Virus record (IMG/VR): IMGVR_UViG_3300031673_005895
Coordinates: 1-24,612 of that record
Strand: one strand, 5' to 3'
Length of the DNA stretch: 24,612 nt
Source of the DNA: a virus
The notes beneath the pieces were generated by a model. The model did not search any database. It saw only the letters and a list, made by a program, of their open reading frames with translations, and had not been told where the DNA came from. The position numbers and the translations under genes were made by a program. Within the stretch, counting starts at the first letter, position 1, and each line of letters starts with the position of its first letter. Shown here piece by piece: positions 13,757 to 21,761 of this stretch.

Positions 13757-15420
13757 ACATCCACATCGTATGCCGAAACTGGAAGGACGACCGTGTACTC
13801 CCGCGTTTCACCCGCTACCTGATGCAAGCGCACGGTTGGACGGCAAGCGCGGAGGCCGATCCGCACGCCACTGTTAACTACCTGGTGGCATACTTTGAAT
13901 ACCAGAAAGTTAAGAGTGCGCTATCGCTGCCATTTGCAGCATATATGACGCACCGCGAGGAAGGCGATAACGCCAAGTCACAGTTATATGACCAGGCCGC
14001 CGGCGCCGCCACGTTGCGCGTGGCAATGAACCAGGCGCAACTTGCCGGGCTGAAACGCTTTGGCAATAGTATGGCGTTGCCACTACCGCTGGAAACCGAG
14101 AACTTTGTACCGCGCCCCCATCCACCCGCCAAGCAACCTGTCGTCGGATTATCAGGCTACACCTATGCCAACGGGCGCAAGGGCGAGGCACTCATCAGTG
14201 CATTGAAAGACATTGATGGAATTGAACTCAAGGCCAGCGGGCGCGGATGGAGCGTGCCGACGAAGATGTATAAGTGGCACGAAATGCCCGACTTCTACCG
14301 CAGCCTCGACCTGTTCGTTTGTACGTCCCTAGTAGAGGGTGGCCCGATGACGACGCTGGAGGCGTTGTCTTGTGGTGTCCCAGTGGTGATTCCTTCCGGC
14401 GTGGGGATTCACGACGAACTCCCCAAGGTGCTCGGCATCTATCGTTATGCACGCGGAGACACGAAGTCGCTCATCGCCGCTGTAGAAAAAGCATTGCGGG
14501 AACTCGGTATACACAAGCCGGATGCACTACGTAACGCAACTGAGCCGCATAGTGTCGAGGCGTGGTGTCGGGCAAATATAGATATGTTTGAAACGTTCAT
14601 TGATAAATCTGTCATCACTCCGCCCAAGACGACGCCTTCCGGAACTGGTAAGGCGGGCGTGTACGTTGTCGCTTTCGGAGAACCGGCACGCGCCGAAGCG
14701 CTCCGTTGCATCAACAGTATTCACACGCAAATGAAAGGCATACCCGTCGCGTTATGTTCGGACAGGGCGCTGGGGCCAGAAGACGTGTTAATCCAGAAGC
14801 CAGATGCCGACATCGGCGGACGCATTGCGAAATTGAGTGTCTACGACTACGCGCCCCAAGACTGGGAATATATTCTTTATCTGGATGCCGATATTGAAAT
14901 TGTGACACCTGCGCCGATGTTTTACTTCGATGTATTGCGCGACGGGTGGGAGTTCGCCATTTGCAAAGATGCGCATCTGCACGACACATTATCAGACCTC
15001 CAACGCCGCAACAACTTTGAGGAGGTACGACAAACTATTGCTTTCACCGGCACGGGCGAGAGTTTGCAGATCAATGGCGGAGCGTGGTCCTTCCGGCGCA
15101 ACGCCAATACCAAAAAATTCTTTGCGCTGTGGCTTAAAGAATGGAACGTCTACAAAGGCCGCGACCAGGGCGCTTTGATCCGGGCGCTGTATACTCATCC
15201 GCTACGCACCTACTGGTTGGGCAGCGAATGGAATACACTCATCACCCTGAAGGGCCACGAATACCCGCCAGGCAAAGCGGGGTCTGCCGGGGTACTGCAC
15301 CGCGTCGGTAAGGCGCGCCGATGGACGGGACAAGTACCGGCAGGCAAGGGACTGACCGACCCGGAAGCATGGGCAATGGTGAAGGCGTGGGAAGCATCGA
15401 GCGGAAGGGGGCGCAAATAA
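13753..15420 (+). CDS. Bifunctional glycosyltransferase: GT-B (GT4-like) plus GT-A domain
   Basis: A 555-residue protein starting at GTG 13753. Residues 1-285 are a GT-B enzyme of the GT4 kind: VVGLSGYTYANGRKG opens the donor half and EGGPMTTLE at 195-203 gives the E-x7-E signature, followed by ALSCGVPVV. Residues 300-555 are a GT-A domain: VYVVAFGEP, LYLDADIE with Asp378 and Asp380 as DxD, then LQINGGAWSFRRN and DQGALIRAL, closely parallel to the GT-A protein at 12681. The N-terminal half of the GT-B part is short. Two linked transferases imply two consecutive sugar additions. Confidence 0.78.
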   Translation: MNIHIVCRNWKDDRVLPRFTRYLMQAHGWTASAEADPHATVNYLVAYFEYQKVKSALSLPFAAYMTHREEGDNAKSQLYDQAAGAATLRVAMNQAQLAGLKRFGNSMALPLPLETENFVPRPHPPAKQPVVGLSGYTYANGRKGEALISALKDIDGIELKASGRGWSVPTKMYKWHEMPDFYRSLDLFVCTSLVEGGPMTTLEALSCGVPVVIPSGVGIHDELPKVLGIYRYARGDTKSLIAAVEKALRELGIHKPDALRNATEPHSVEAWCRANIDMFETFIDKSVITPPKTTPSGTGKAGVYVVAFGEPARAEALRCINSIHTQMKGIPVALCSDRALGPEDVLIQKPDADIGGRIAKLSVYDYAPQDWEYILYLDADIEIVTPAPMFYFDVLRDGWEFAICKDAHLHDTLSDLQRRNNFEEVRQTIAFTGTGESLQINGGAWSFRRNANTKKFFALWLKEWNVYKGRDQGALIRALYTHPLRTYWLGSEWNTLITLKGHEYPPGKAGSAGVLHRVGKARRWTGQVPAGKGLTDPEAWAMVKAWEASSGRGRK

Positions 15421-15959
15421 TGCCATCTCATTGGACGTTAGCCTATGCACAATTGCGGCGCTGCGTGCCTCAGATATTCAGACCGGGGACGTGTCTGTAT
15501 GTTGGAGCGTCGCGCGACAAATTCGCCAACAGCGCGCGCGAGCTGATTAAGGCCGGGCGCGTTGTCACGATCCTTGAGATTTGGGAACCCAACTGCGAAT
15601 TCTACCGCCAGCAACCGACAATCGCCCGCGTACACCGGGGGGATGTGCGCGACGTGGCGCAATATGACTTACCGCATTTCGACTTGTGTATGTGGTTTCA
15701 CGGCCCAGAGCATATTCCAGTAGCCGACCTACCCGCCACACTCGTGGCGCTAGAGGCACAAGCCGACCTGGTGGTGCTGGCCTGTCCGTTTGGAGTGACG
15801 GTACAACGTGAGGAAGAGATGCGTGGGAACCCGTGGCAAAAGCATCTTGCGGGACTATTGCCTGAAGATTTCCAACGCCTGGGTTATCAGATAGACACAT
15901 TCGGGAAAGAAGCGGATTGGAACGCCTGCAACCTGTTGGCGTGGAAGAAGAGCAAATGA
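15420..15959 (+). CDS. SAM-dependent methyltransferase-like protein
   Basis: A 179-residue class I methyltransferase-like protein. ATG 15420 overlaps the preceding TAA and follows a GGAAGGGGG stretch. Residues 24-31 (TCLYVGAS) give a glycine-poor motif I, ILEIWEPN at 51-58 supplies the acidic residue for the SAM ribose, GDVRD at 74-78 follows, and MWFHGPEHI at 91-99 is the usual segment after strand 4. In this setting the likely substrate is a sugar or lipid-linked sugar, but the sequence does not say. Motif I is weaker than in the other two methyltransferases. Confidence 0.65.
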   Translation: MPSHWTLAYAQLRRCVPQIFRPGTCLYVGASRDKFANSARELIKAGRVVTILEIWEPNCEFYRQQPTIARVHRGDVRDVAQYDLPHFDLCMWFHGPEHIPVADLPATLVALEAQADLVVLACPFGVTVQREEEMRGNPWQKHLAGLLPEDFQRLGYQIDTFGKEADWNACNLLAWKKSK

Positions 15960-17041
15960 AAACGCTCGAATTGACAGAAGCACAAATGGACGTGCATCCC
16001 GTCGGGCTGGGGCGCTTCTGTCGAATACTGTATGACGAATGGCTTGACAAATTCTTAGCCAAGCGATTTGGGCGCAAGGGCTTATGCCTCAAGGTACTGC
16101 GCTATCCCGGCGATGTGTGGGAAGGCGCGCCACTAGAGCAGGCAGTCAAATTACAGAACATTGCCGCGCTGCGGGGGATGGCTCCGCGCGTCTACGCTAT
16201 CGTCAAATTGCCAGACGGGATGTTGGCCCAGGTGACGGACTGGACGCCGCCGGGTGTCGAGCCGACGTTGGAGGGCATTGAAAAGCTGGCACGTTTCTTA
16301 CGCGAGATAGGCGCACAAACGGCGAAACGGATAGCGCCCAACGGCCCGGCGAAGTGGGACATCGTAACCTCAACGTCGAACTGGTGCGGTGACAGGTTTC
16401 TTGATTGGGGCGGGATGACATTGGCAGACCAACAAAATTATGAGGAAGGTTTGCGCGCGCGCGTGATGGTGCGTATCGAACGCGCGTATCGGGGCGACCC
16501 CGCCGACCATACTTATCAGGCTTTACCGCAACTGAATATCGCGGGCGCGCGCGATTTCAAGCATCGCCTTGATGCGACAGGACTGGATAAACTAGAATTG
16601 AAGGGAAAGACGGTACTCGCCCTCGGCTGTAACCTGGGGGAGTTTTGCTTCTATGCTGATGACCGGGGCGCGCGCCGCGTGGTTGGGGTTGACTTGCCCT
16701 TCCTGGCGCAGCCGATGCAAGAGGTTGCGAATTGGTTGGGATATTGGAATGTTGACATTGTGGGGGCCGAACTGCCCAGAGAGGTGGGAACGATTGCGGA
16801 AGCCACGAAGTTGCAGGGCTTCGATGTAGTGCTTGCTTTGTCAATATGTAACCACATTGGAGGATACGGGCGCTGGATAGCCGATCTGTGCAAAGATATG
16901 CTCATACTTGAAGGACACGGCGGCGACCAACCAGAAAAGTACCTTGATGATTTGCGCCGCGACTTTGCGAAGGTCGATCTGGTTGGATATACAACCGACG
17001 TGATGAAACGCCCGGTATTTGTTTGCCGCAAGGGGGCATAA
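15956..17041 (+). CDS. Kinase-like N-terminal domain fused to SAM methyltransferase
   Basis: A 361-residue protein; ATG 15956 overlaps the previous stop as ATGA. Residues 15-155 resemble a small protein- or sugar-kinase fold: LCLKVLRY with Lys46, Glu61, GMAPRVYAIVKLPDG and FLDWGG at 148-153, similar to a DFG loop; a canonical HxD catalytic loop is not clear. Residues 215-355 are a class I methyltransferase with VLALGCNLGEF at 220-230, VVGVDLP at 242-248 and FDVVLALSICNHI. Such fusions occur in polysaccharide biosynthesis loci, where glycans are phosphorylated and methylated at the end. Kinase activity is uncertain. Confidence 0.6.
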   Translation: MKTLELTEAQMDVHPVGLGRFCRILYDEWLDKFLAKRFGRKGLCLKVLRYPGDVWEGAPLEQAVKLQNIAALRGMAPRVYAIVKLPDGMLAQVTDWTPPGVEPTLEGIEKLARFLREIGAQTAKRIAPNGPAKWDIVTSTSNWCGDRFLDWGGMTLADQQNYEEGLRARVMVRIERAYRGDPADHTYQALPQLNIAGARDFKHRLDATGLDKLELKGKTVLALGCNLGEFCFYADDRGARRVVGVDLPFLAQPMQEVANWLGYWNVDIVGAELPREVGTIAEATKLQGFDVVLALSICNHIGGYGRWIADLCKDMLILEGHGGDQPEKYLDDLRRDFAKVDLVGYTTDVMKRPVFVCRKGA

Positions 17042-17766
17042 TGATACAGATTGTAGTAGACACACTTAACCGCTTACCAGAATTGCAACAAACGCTGAAG
17101 TCGATCTGGTATAGGACGACAACGCCCTACACGATGCACGTCATCGACGACGCCAGCACGGAAGGCAATCAAAAATGGCTAGTGAATATGCAACGCCGGG
17201 GCAAGATTCACGGTTTAACATTGCGCCCGGCACGCTTGGGGATTCCGGCAAATTGGAACGAAGCCGCGCGAACAGGTGACAGCGAGATACTTGTCTACAC
17301 CAACGGCGACGTGTTGTGTCCGTTGGTCGAGCCGGACTGGTTGGCGCGCGGGCTGGCAATGCTGAAGAAATATCCAGACCTGGGGATGCTGAGCTTGAAC
17401 AATCCATTTTGTACCGCGAAGCATTCGTGGAGAATTGCTGAGGTGCGGGATGGCGTGACGATTGTTGACCGCGTGCCGTCGTTCTTCCTGTTCGTGCGGC
17501 GCGAGCTGATGCAAAAGATCATCCTGCCCGCCATTGGGGAAAAGATATACCGTCTTCCGATGACAGAAACCTACAAGGGCATTGATAGAATGTGGAGCCG
17601 TGGCGCGCAAGCAAACGGCTACGTGGTAGGCTATTTGACGCGCACCTACTGCAAACACATCGGCTATCATTCGGTGCGCACGGATGAAAACTTCACAAAA
17701 GTCGGGGCGCGAGTAGAACCGCTCAACATAGAGACGCTAGAGCCGCCGGAGAAGTATGCTGGATGA
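17041..17766 (+). CDS. Glycosyltransferase family 2 (GT-A)
   Basis: A 241-residue enzyme with ATG in the previous stop (TAATG). The N-terminus IQIVVDTLNRLPELQQTLKS is the usual GT2 opening, VIDDAS at 34-39 has the donor-binding Asp, TNGDV at 87-91 replaces DxD, and the C-terminal part carries PSFFLFVRREL and KGIDRMWSRG where GT2 enzymes have their acceptor loop and ED motif. No transmembrane helix, so it is a soluble transferase. Overlaps the formyltransferase gene by four bases. Confidence 0.78.
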   Translation: MIQIVVDTLNRLPELQQTLKSIWYRTTTPYTMHVIDDASTEGNQKWLVNMQRRGKIHGLTLRPARLGIPANWNEAARTGDSEILVYTNGDVLCPLVEPDWLARGLAMLKKYPDLGMLSLNNPFCTAKHSWRIAEVRDGVTIVDRVPSFFLFVRRELMQKIILPAIGEKIYRLPMTETYKGIDRMWSRGAQANGYVVGYLTRTYCKHIGYHSVRTDENFTKVGARVEPLNIETLEPPEKYAG

Positions 17767-18461
17767 AAGTTGACTTGTTTCTGAACGGGCCTTTGGGGGC
17801 CTGGGTGTTGGGCCAGGTAGACGCAAGCGAGGTGGGGTGCGTACACTCGCCCAGCGCGGAGATTTGCGGCAGGGCGCGCGCGTTGGGAATTTCGGCACAC
17901 GAAGGCACGGCAAACAACGCGACCTATACCGCGCAGGCCATTGGGGTTTCGATGCACTATCCGTACATTCTGAAGAGTCGCGTCTTGCGGCGCTACGAGG
18001 CATTATACAACATCCATCCGGCGTTGCTGCCGTGGGGGAAGTGCTACTATCCGGTATTCTGGGCATTATTGAAGGGTGAGCCTGCTGGATGTACGCTGCA
18101 TAGGATCGCGGCGGGCATTGATGACGGCGATATTGTGGCACAAAAGCGCGTTCCGGTCTACGAATGGGACACGGGAGGGACGTTGCATCAGCGGGTGAGC
18201 GAAGCAGAAAAGGGACTGTTCCTGGAATACTGGACGCGCATCGTGGCGGGGGAAACGCTCGAAACGCAGCCGCAACCCCCTGGTGGCAGTTTTTATTATA
18301 AGCGTGAGTTTATGGCGTTGAAGAATAACGCAGACATCGAAGCGCTGAGCGGACCGGAATTGCTACAATTGATCCGTTGTCTGTCACACCCATCCTACAG
18401 CGGTCTGGCGGTAACGGCAGGCGGGCGGCGTTACGAGGTGAGTATGAGGGCACTGGAATGA
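17763..18461 (+). CDS. Formyltransferase-like enzyme (amino sugar N-formyltransferase candidate)
   Basis: A 232-residue protein of the methionyl-tRNA formyltransferase fold. YNIHPALLP at 82-90 and GIDDGDIV at 119-125 carry the Asn83-His85-Asp120 catalytic set; GEPAGCTLHRI lies between. The donor would be N10-formyltetrahydrofolate. It lacks the C-terminal tRNA-binding domain of true Fmt and has a shortened N-terminus. Next to an amino-sugar aminotransferase it most likely formylates a 4-amino- or 3-amino-deoxysugar nucleotide, as VioF/FdtF-type enzymes do. Glycinamide ribonucleotide formyltransferase is the main alternative but would not fit the neighbours. Confidence 0.75.
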   Translation: MKVDLFLNGPLGAWVLGQVDASEVGCVHSPSAEICGRARALGISAHEGTANNATYTAQAIGVSMHYPYILKSRVLRRYEALYNIHPALLPWGKCYYPVFWALLKGEPAGCTLHRIAAGIDDGDIVAQKRVPVYEWDTGGTLHQRVSEAEKGLFLEYWTRIVAGETLETQPQPPGGSFYYKREFMALKNNADIEALSGPELLQLIRCLSHPSYSGLAVTAGGRRYEVSMRALE

Positions 18462-19075
18462 CGCTCGCCAGAGGAGAGGCGGCGATTGTGATTCCTAGCC
18501 TGGACCTGGAACGCGCAGCGAAAACGGGCGTGGATGCGCGGGCCACGGCCGGGGTGGATACGTACATTATCATCGTCAATGATTTCGAGCGGCGGGGCGG
18601 GATCAAGCCGGCCAATGCCGGATTCCAGGCGGCGCTTGAACTGGGCGTTCCCTATGTGGTATACCTGAATGACGACACTAGCTTCCCGAAAGGCCGCTGG
18701 CTGGCGCGCTTGATCGACGCGCTCAACGAAGACCCATCCTATGGCGTGGCGGTCCCTTCGTCATTATCAAACCGAGGGAGCAGGCATCCGCAACAGAACA
18801 CCGGGGCGGGAGCCGAGATGGGGGTGTTCGTAGAACCCGAACCGCTGGCGTGGCATTGTGCGGTTATGCGCCGCGAAATGCTGATTGATGTGGGAATATT
18901 TGACCCCGTGTTTTGGCAGTTTTGTGGCGACGCCGACTTAACGCGACGGATGCAGGCAGCGGGCTGGAAGTCGGTCTGGGTGCGGGATTGTTATGTCCAT
19001 CACGAACAAGGGGTGTTGGATGCAGGATGGAAGAAACGGGATAAGGGGATTTATTTGCACAGGTGGGGAAAATGA
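18458..19075 (+). CDS. Glycosyltransferase family 2-like protein
   Basis: A 205-residue protein starting at ATG 18458 (ATGA overlap). AAIVIPSLDLE opens the sheet, the donor-binding acidic residue is in IIIVNDFE, YVVYLNDDTSF at 67-76 gives the metal site, WHCAVMRREMLIDVGIFDPVFW is the typical GT2 acceptor-side segment, and CGDADLTRRM corresponds to the ED catalytic motif. The architecture is like rhamnosyl-type GT2 enzymes that read NDD and DxD motifs, shorter than usual. It is followed at once by the aminotransferase. Confidence 0.75.
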   Translation: MTLARGEAAIVIPSLDLERAAKTGVDARATAGVDTYIIIVNDFERRGGIKPANAGFQAALELGVPYVVYLNDDTSFPKGRWLARLIDALNEDPSYGVAVPSSLSNRGSRHPQQNTGAGAEMGVFVEPEPLAWHCAVMRREMLIDVGIFDPVFWQFCGDADLTRRMQAAGWKSVWVRDCYVHHEQGVLDAGWKKRDKGIYLHRWGK

Positions 19076-20190
19076 TTCAAGTTTTCAGCAACACACTAGG
19101 AGTAGAAGAACTGGCAGCCGCCGAGCGCGCCTTTGCCTCGCACTGGTTAGGAAAGGGGAACGAGTGTGACGCCTTCGAGAAAGAATTCCTTGCCTATCGT
19201 GGCGGCGTGGGGGAAATGCTCTTGACGAACAACTGCACCAGCGCCATCTATATTGCCCTGCGCGCGCTTGGAATTGGGCCGGGGGACGAAGTGATTGTGC
19301 CGACGGTACATTTTGTGGCGGCGGCTAATGCCATCATAGACGCGGGCGCGCGCGTGGTCTTTGCCGACGTTTCTGCACAGACCTTAAATCTATTGCCCAA
19401 AGAAATCACGCGCCTACGCACACTGCGCACCAAGGCCGTATTTCTCTTGCATTACGGCGGTCATCCGTGTGATATGGACGCTATCCGCAAAGAGGCGGAG
19501 GGGTTATTCGTCATCGAAGACACCGCCAATGCCGTATCGTCCGCCTATCACGGGCGCGCGTGCGGGACGCTGGGGGACGCGGGCGTGTGGTCATTCGACG
19601 CAATGAAAATCCTGGTGATGATTGACGGCGGGGCACTGTGGCTGAAGGACGAAGAAAGCGCCAAGCGCGCCACGATGTACCGTTACTTGGGACTATTGCC
19701 GCAAACCACGTCGGGAGTGGATGCACAGAAGGCGGGGGCAGGGCGCTGGTGGCAATTCGATTTAGGCGTAACGTCTGGGCGCTTCATCAGCAATGACGTA
19801 AGCGCGGCTATTGGGCGAATACAATTACAGAAGTTGCCCGGATTCATCGCCCGGCGCAAGGAAATATGGGAAGTCTATCAGAGCGGGTTGGCCGGTGTTG
19901 GCGATTTGATCTTGCCACCCGAACCACTGCCTGATTGTACATCGTCTTACTATCTCTACTGGATTCAGACGGCGCGCCGCGATGAACTGGCGGCATACCT
20001 GGGGGAACGCGGGATATACACGACCTTTCGTTATTACCCGTTGCATCTAGTCAAATTTTACGAATCGCGGGCGCACTTGCCCAATGCAGAATTTGTCGGA
20101 TCGACTACCTTATGCCTACCTATCCATCAGAACTTGACCGATGATGACGTAGGGCGGGTAGTGGACACAGTGCGGGAGTTCTTTGAATGA
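19072..20190 (+). CDS. DegT/DnrJ/EryC1/StrS-family sugar aminotransferase
   Basis: A 372-residue PLP enzyme. It has the family opening (SHWLGKGNECDAFEKEFLAYRG), TNNCTSAIYIALRALGIGPGD at 52-71, Asp150 in VIEDTANA for the PLP ring nitrogen, and Lys179 in SFDAMK for the Schiff base. It should aminate a keto group on an NDP-4-keto or 3-keto-deoxysugar, with glutamate as donor. The dehydratase that would make this substrate is not in the window, so the host or another phage region must supply it. ATG 19072 is chosen over GTG 19063 because it overlaps the previous stop. Confidence 0.88.
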   Translation: MIQVFSNTLGVEELAAAERAFASHWLGKGNECDAFEKEFLAYRGGVGEMLLTNNCTSAIYIALRALGIGPGDEVIVPTVHFVAAANAIIDAGARVVFADVSAQTLNLLPKEITRLRTLRTKAVFLLHYGGHPCDMDAIRKEAEGLFVIEDTANAVSSAYHGRACGTLGDAGVWSFDAMKILVMIDGGALWLKDEESAKRATMYRYLGLLPQTTSGVDAQKAGAGRWWQFDLGVTSGRFISNDVSAAIGRIQLQKLPGFIARRKEIWEVYQSGLAGVGDLILPPEPLPDCTSSYYLYWIQTARRDELAAYLGERGIYTTFRYYPLHLVKFYESRAHLPNAEFVGSTTLCLPIHQNLTDDDVGRVVDTVREFFE

Positions 20191-20642
20191 AACTCAACCT
20201 GGGCGCAGGCAACAAGATCGATGCCGAGGCCATCAATCACGACATCACGAAACATCGGCCAGAAATTGATGTTGCCTGGGATTTGAATGTATTCCCGTGG
20301 CCGTGGAAAGATGAGAAGTTTGACGTGATTAACGCTTGGGCGGTTTTGGAGCACCTACAGGCCGACCGCTTGCAGATTTTCAATGAGATGTGGCGCATTT
20401 TGCAGCCGGGCGGTTTAGCGGCGATAAAACTCCCCGCGTGGAATAGCGACGAGGCCCACCAGGATTTTACACATTATTGGTATGCGACGCCACGCAGCCT
20501 GGACTCGCTAGACCCGACAACAGAACTAGGAAAGGCGCACAACTTCTACACGCCGCGCAAGTGGAAAATCGAGCGGGTGAAATGGTGCAGCGCGGGGAAG
20601 TCCTCGTTATATTTCAGACTGCGCAAGGTGGCGGGAGGGTAG
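20187..20642 (+). CDS. SAM-dependent methyltransferase (small class I)
   Basis: A 151-residue methyltransferase. KLNLGAGNK at 2-10 is motif I, NHDITKH gives the following acidic residue, FDVINAWAVLEHL is the post-strand-4 signature, and RILQPGGLAAIKLP the next. The fold is near complete but short at the C-terminus. This is the small single-domain type common in glycan gene clusters. ATG overlaps the stop of the aminotransferase, and the connector gene follows after one base. Confidence 0.75.
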   Translation: MKLNLGAGNKIDAEAINHDITKHRPEIDVAWDLNVFPWPWKDEKFDVINAWAVLEHLQADRLQIFNEMWRILQPGGLAAIKLPAWNSDEAHQDFTHYWYATPRSLDSLDPTTELGKAHNFYTPRKWKIERVKWCSAGKSSLYFRLRKVAGG

Positions 20643-20643
20643 T

Positions 20644-21363
20644 ATGCCATACGCAACTAACATAGAATTACGCGCCCGAATCAACAAAACTAGCGCCGCC
20701 GATGACGCCACGCTCACGGCGCTCATCGCGGCGGCAGGGATTAACATCGACCGTGCCGTCGGGCAATATCACAACGGCCTCGAGTTTTTCCTTGCCCCCG
20801 CCGTGGCTTCGGCGCGCATCTATGCCGGTTCGGGCTTGGCTTTCCAATGGATTGATCCATGCGTTGTCATCAGTACCGTAGCGGTTAAAACATCCTACAC
20901 CGATGCTGCATACACATCTTGGGTGCCGGCGGACTGGATTGCCGGAAGTGGGAGTTATCAACATCCAGACTATAACGACCTGCCATATACAATGCTCCTG
21001 ACCGCGCCGATGGGAAATTATAGCATTTTCACCTCCGGGCGCACCGGAGGGGGCCAGCAGTGGGATGCCATTTTCGCTCTATCAGAAGCATCCTACGTGT
21101 CGCGGGGCAGCATTGGGCCGGCTGTGCCGACCGTGCAAGTGACGGCGCGCTGGGGTTATAGCGCCACTGTGCCACCCGACATCCGCGAAGCATGCCTGAT
21201 GCAGGCCGCGCGCTGGTGGAAGCGTTTCGAGAGTGCGTTTAGCGATACCCTCGCCAGCGGTGAATTGGGCCAACTATTCTACCGACAATCGCTCGACCCG
21301 GACATCCGTCGCGTCCTGGTCGATGGGCGTTATGTCAAGCCGGCCGTCGGGAGGCGCGCGTGA
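20644..21363 (+). CDS. Head-tail connector protein
   Basis: The 239-residue product has a GGGAGGG site before ATG 20644. N-terminal helix ELRARINKTSAADDATLTALIAAAGINIDRAVG is the typical start of phage gp6-like adaptor proteins, and PDIREACLMQAARWWKR near residues 178-194 is the typical second helix. The middle, about residues 60-170, is a beta-rich insert that makes the protein longer than the usual 100-200. It should form the ring below the portal. The glycan cassette interrupts the usual closeness of this gene to the capsid gene. Confidence 0.75.
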   Translation: MPYATNIELRARINKTSAADDATLTALIAAAGINIDRAVGQYHNGLEFFLAPAVASARIYAGSGLAFQWIDPCVVISTVAVKTSYTDAAYTSWVPADWIAGSGSYQHPDYNDLPYTMLLTAPMGNYSIFTSGRTGGGQQWDAIFALSEASYVSRGSIGPAVPTVQVTARWGYSATVPPDIREACLMQAARWWKRFESAFSDTLASGELGQLFYRQSLDPDIRRVLVDGRYVKPAVGRRA

Positions 21364-21761
21364 GTGCATTAAGCGCCGAAATCAAGGGTTTGCGCGAAAC
21401 ACAAAAGGCAATGGAGAACATCGTCAAGGAATTGCACGGCAGTTCAGTATTGAACGCAATGCGCAGCGCCACGCTATGGGTTGAGCGCAACGCGCGCATG
21501 AACGCACCCGTAGACACCGGACGGCTTCGGGCTTCAATCTGGCCTGAAGTAAAAACTGCCGGGACGCAGGTGCTCGGCATCGTCGGGACAAAGGTGGTCT
21601 ATGGCGCGAAGATGGAACAACCTGGCCCGGTGCGCCGCTCTGGCCGGCGTCCATATCTCAAGCCGGCATTAATTGAAAATCAAGAGCGCATCTTCAAACT
21701 GCTCGACAATGCCGTGGCAATGATTATTTCGCGCAATAGCACAAGCGGAGGTACGGAATAA
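21360..21761 (+). CDS. HK97 gp10-like head closure / minor tail protein
   Basis: A 133-residue protein from GTG 21360. It carries the HK97 gp10 family pattern: an N-terminal helix, LWVERNARMNAPVDTGRLRASIWPEVK, a VYGAKMEQPG segment and PYLKPALIENQERIF. Proteins of this family link head and tail. The start overlaps the connector stop (GTGA) and the stop overlaps the next start (TAATG), in the expected neck gene order. Confidence 0.88.
   Translation: MSALSAEIKGLRETQKAMENIVKELHGSSVLNAMRSATLWVERNARMNAPVDTGRLRASIWPEVKTAGTQVLGIVGTKVVYGAKMEQPGPVRRSGRRPYLKPALIENQERIFKLLDNAVAMIISRNSTSGGTE

Noticed and set aside
15202-15450. Minus-strand ORFs opposite the end of the GT-B/GT-A fusion gene
   Set aside because: They mirror conserved glycosyltransferase codons and have no start signals.
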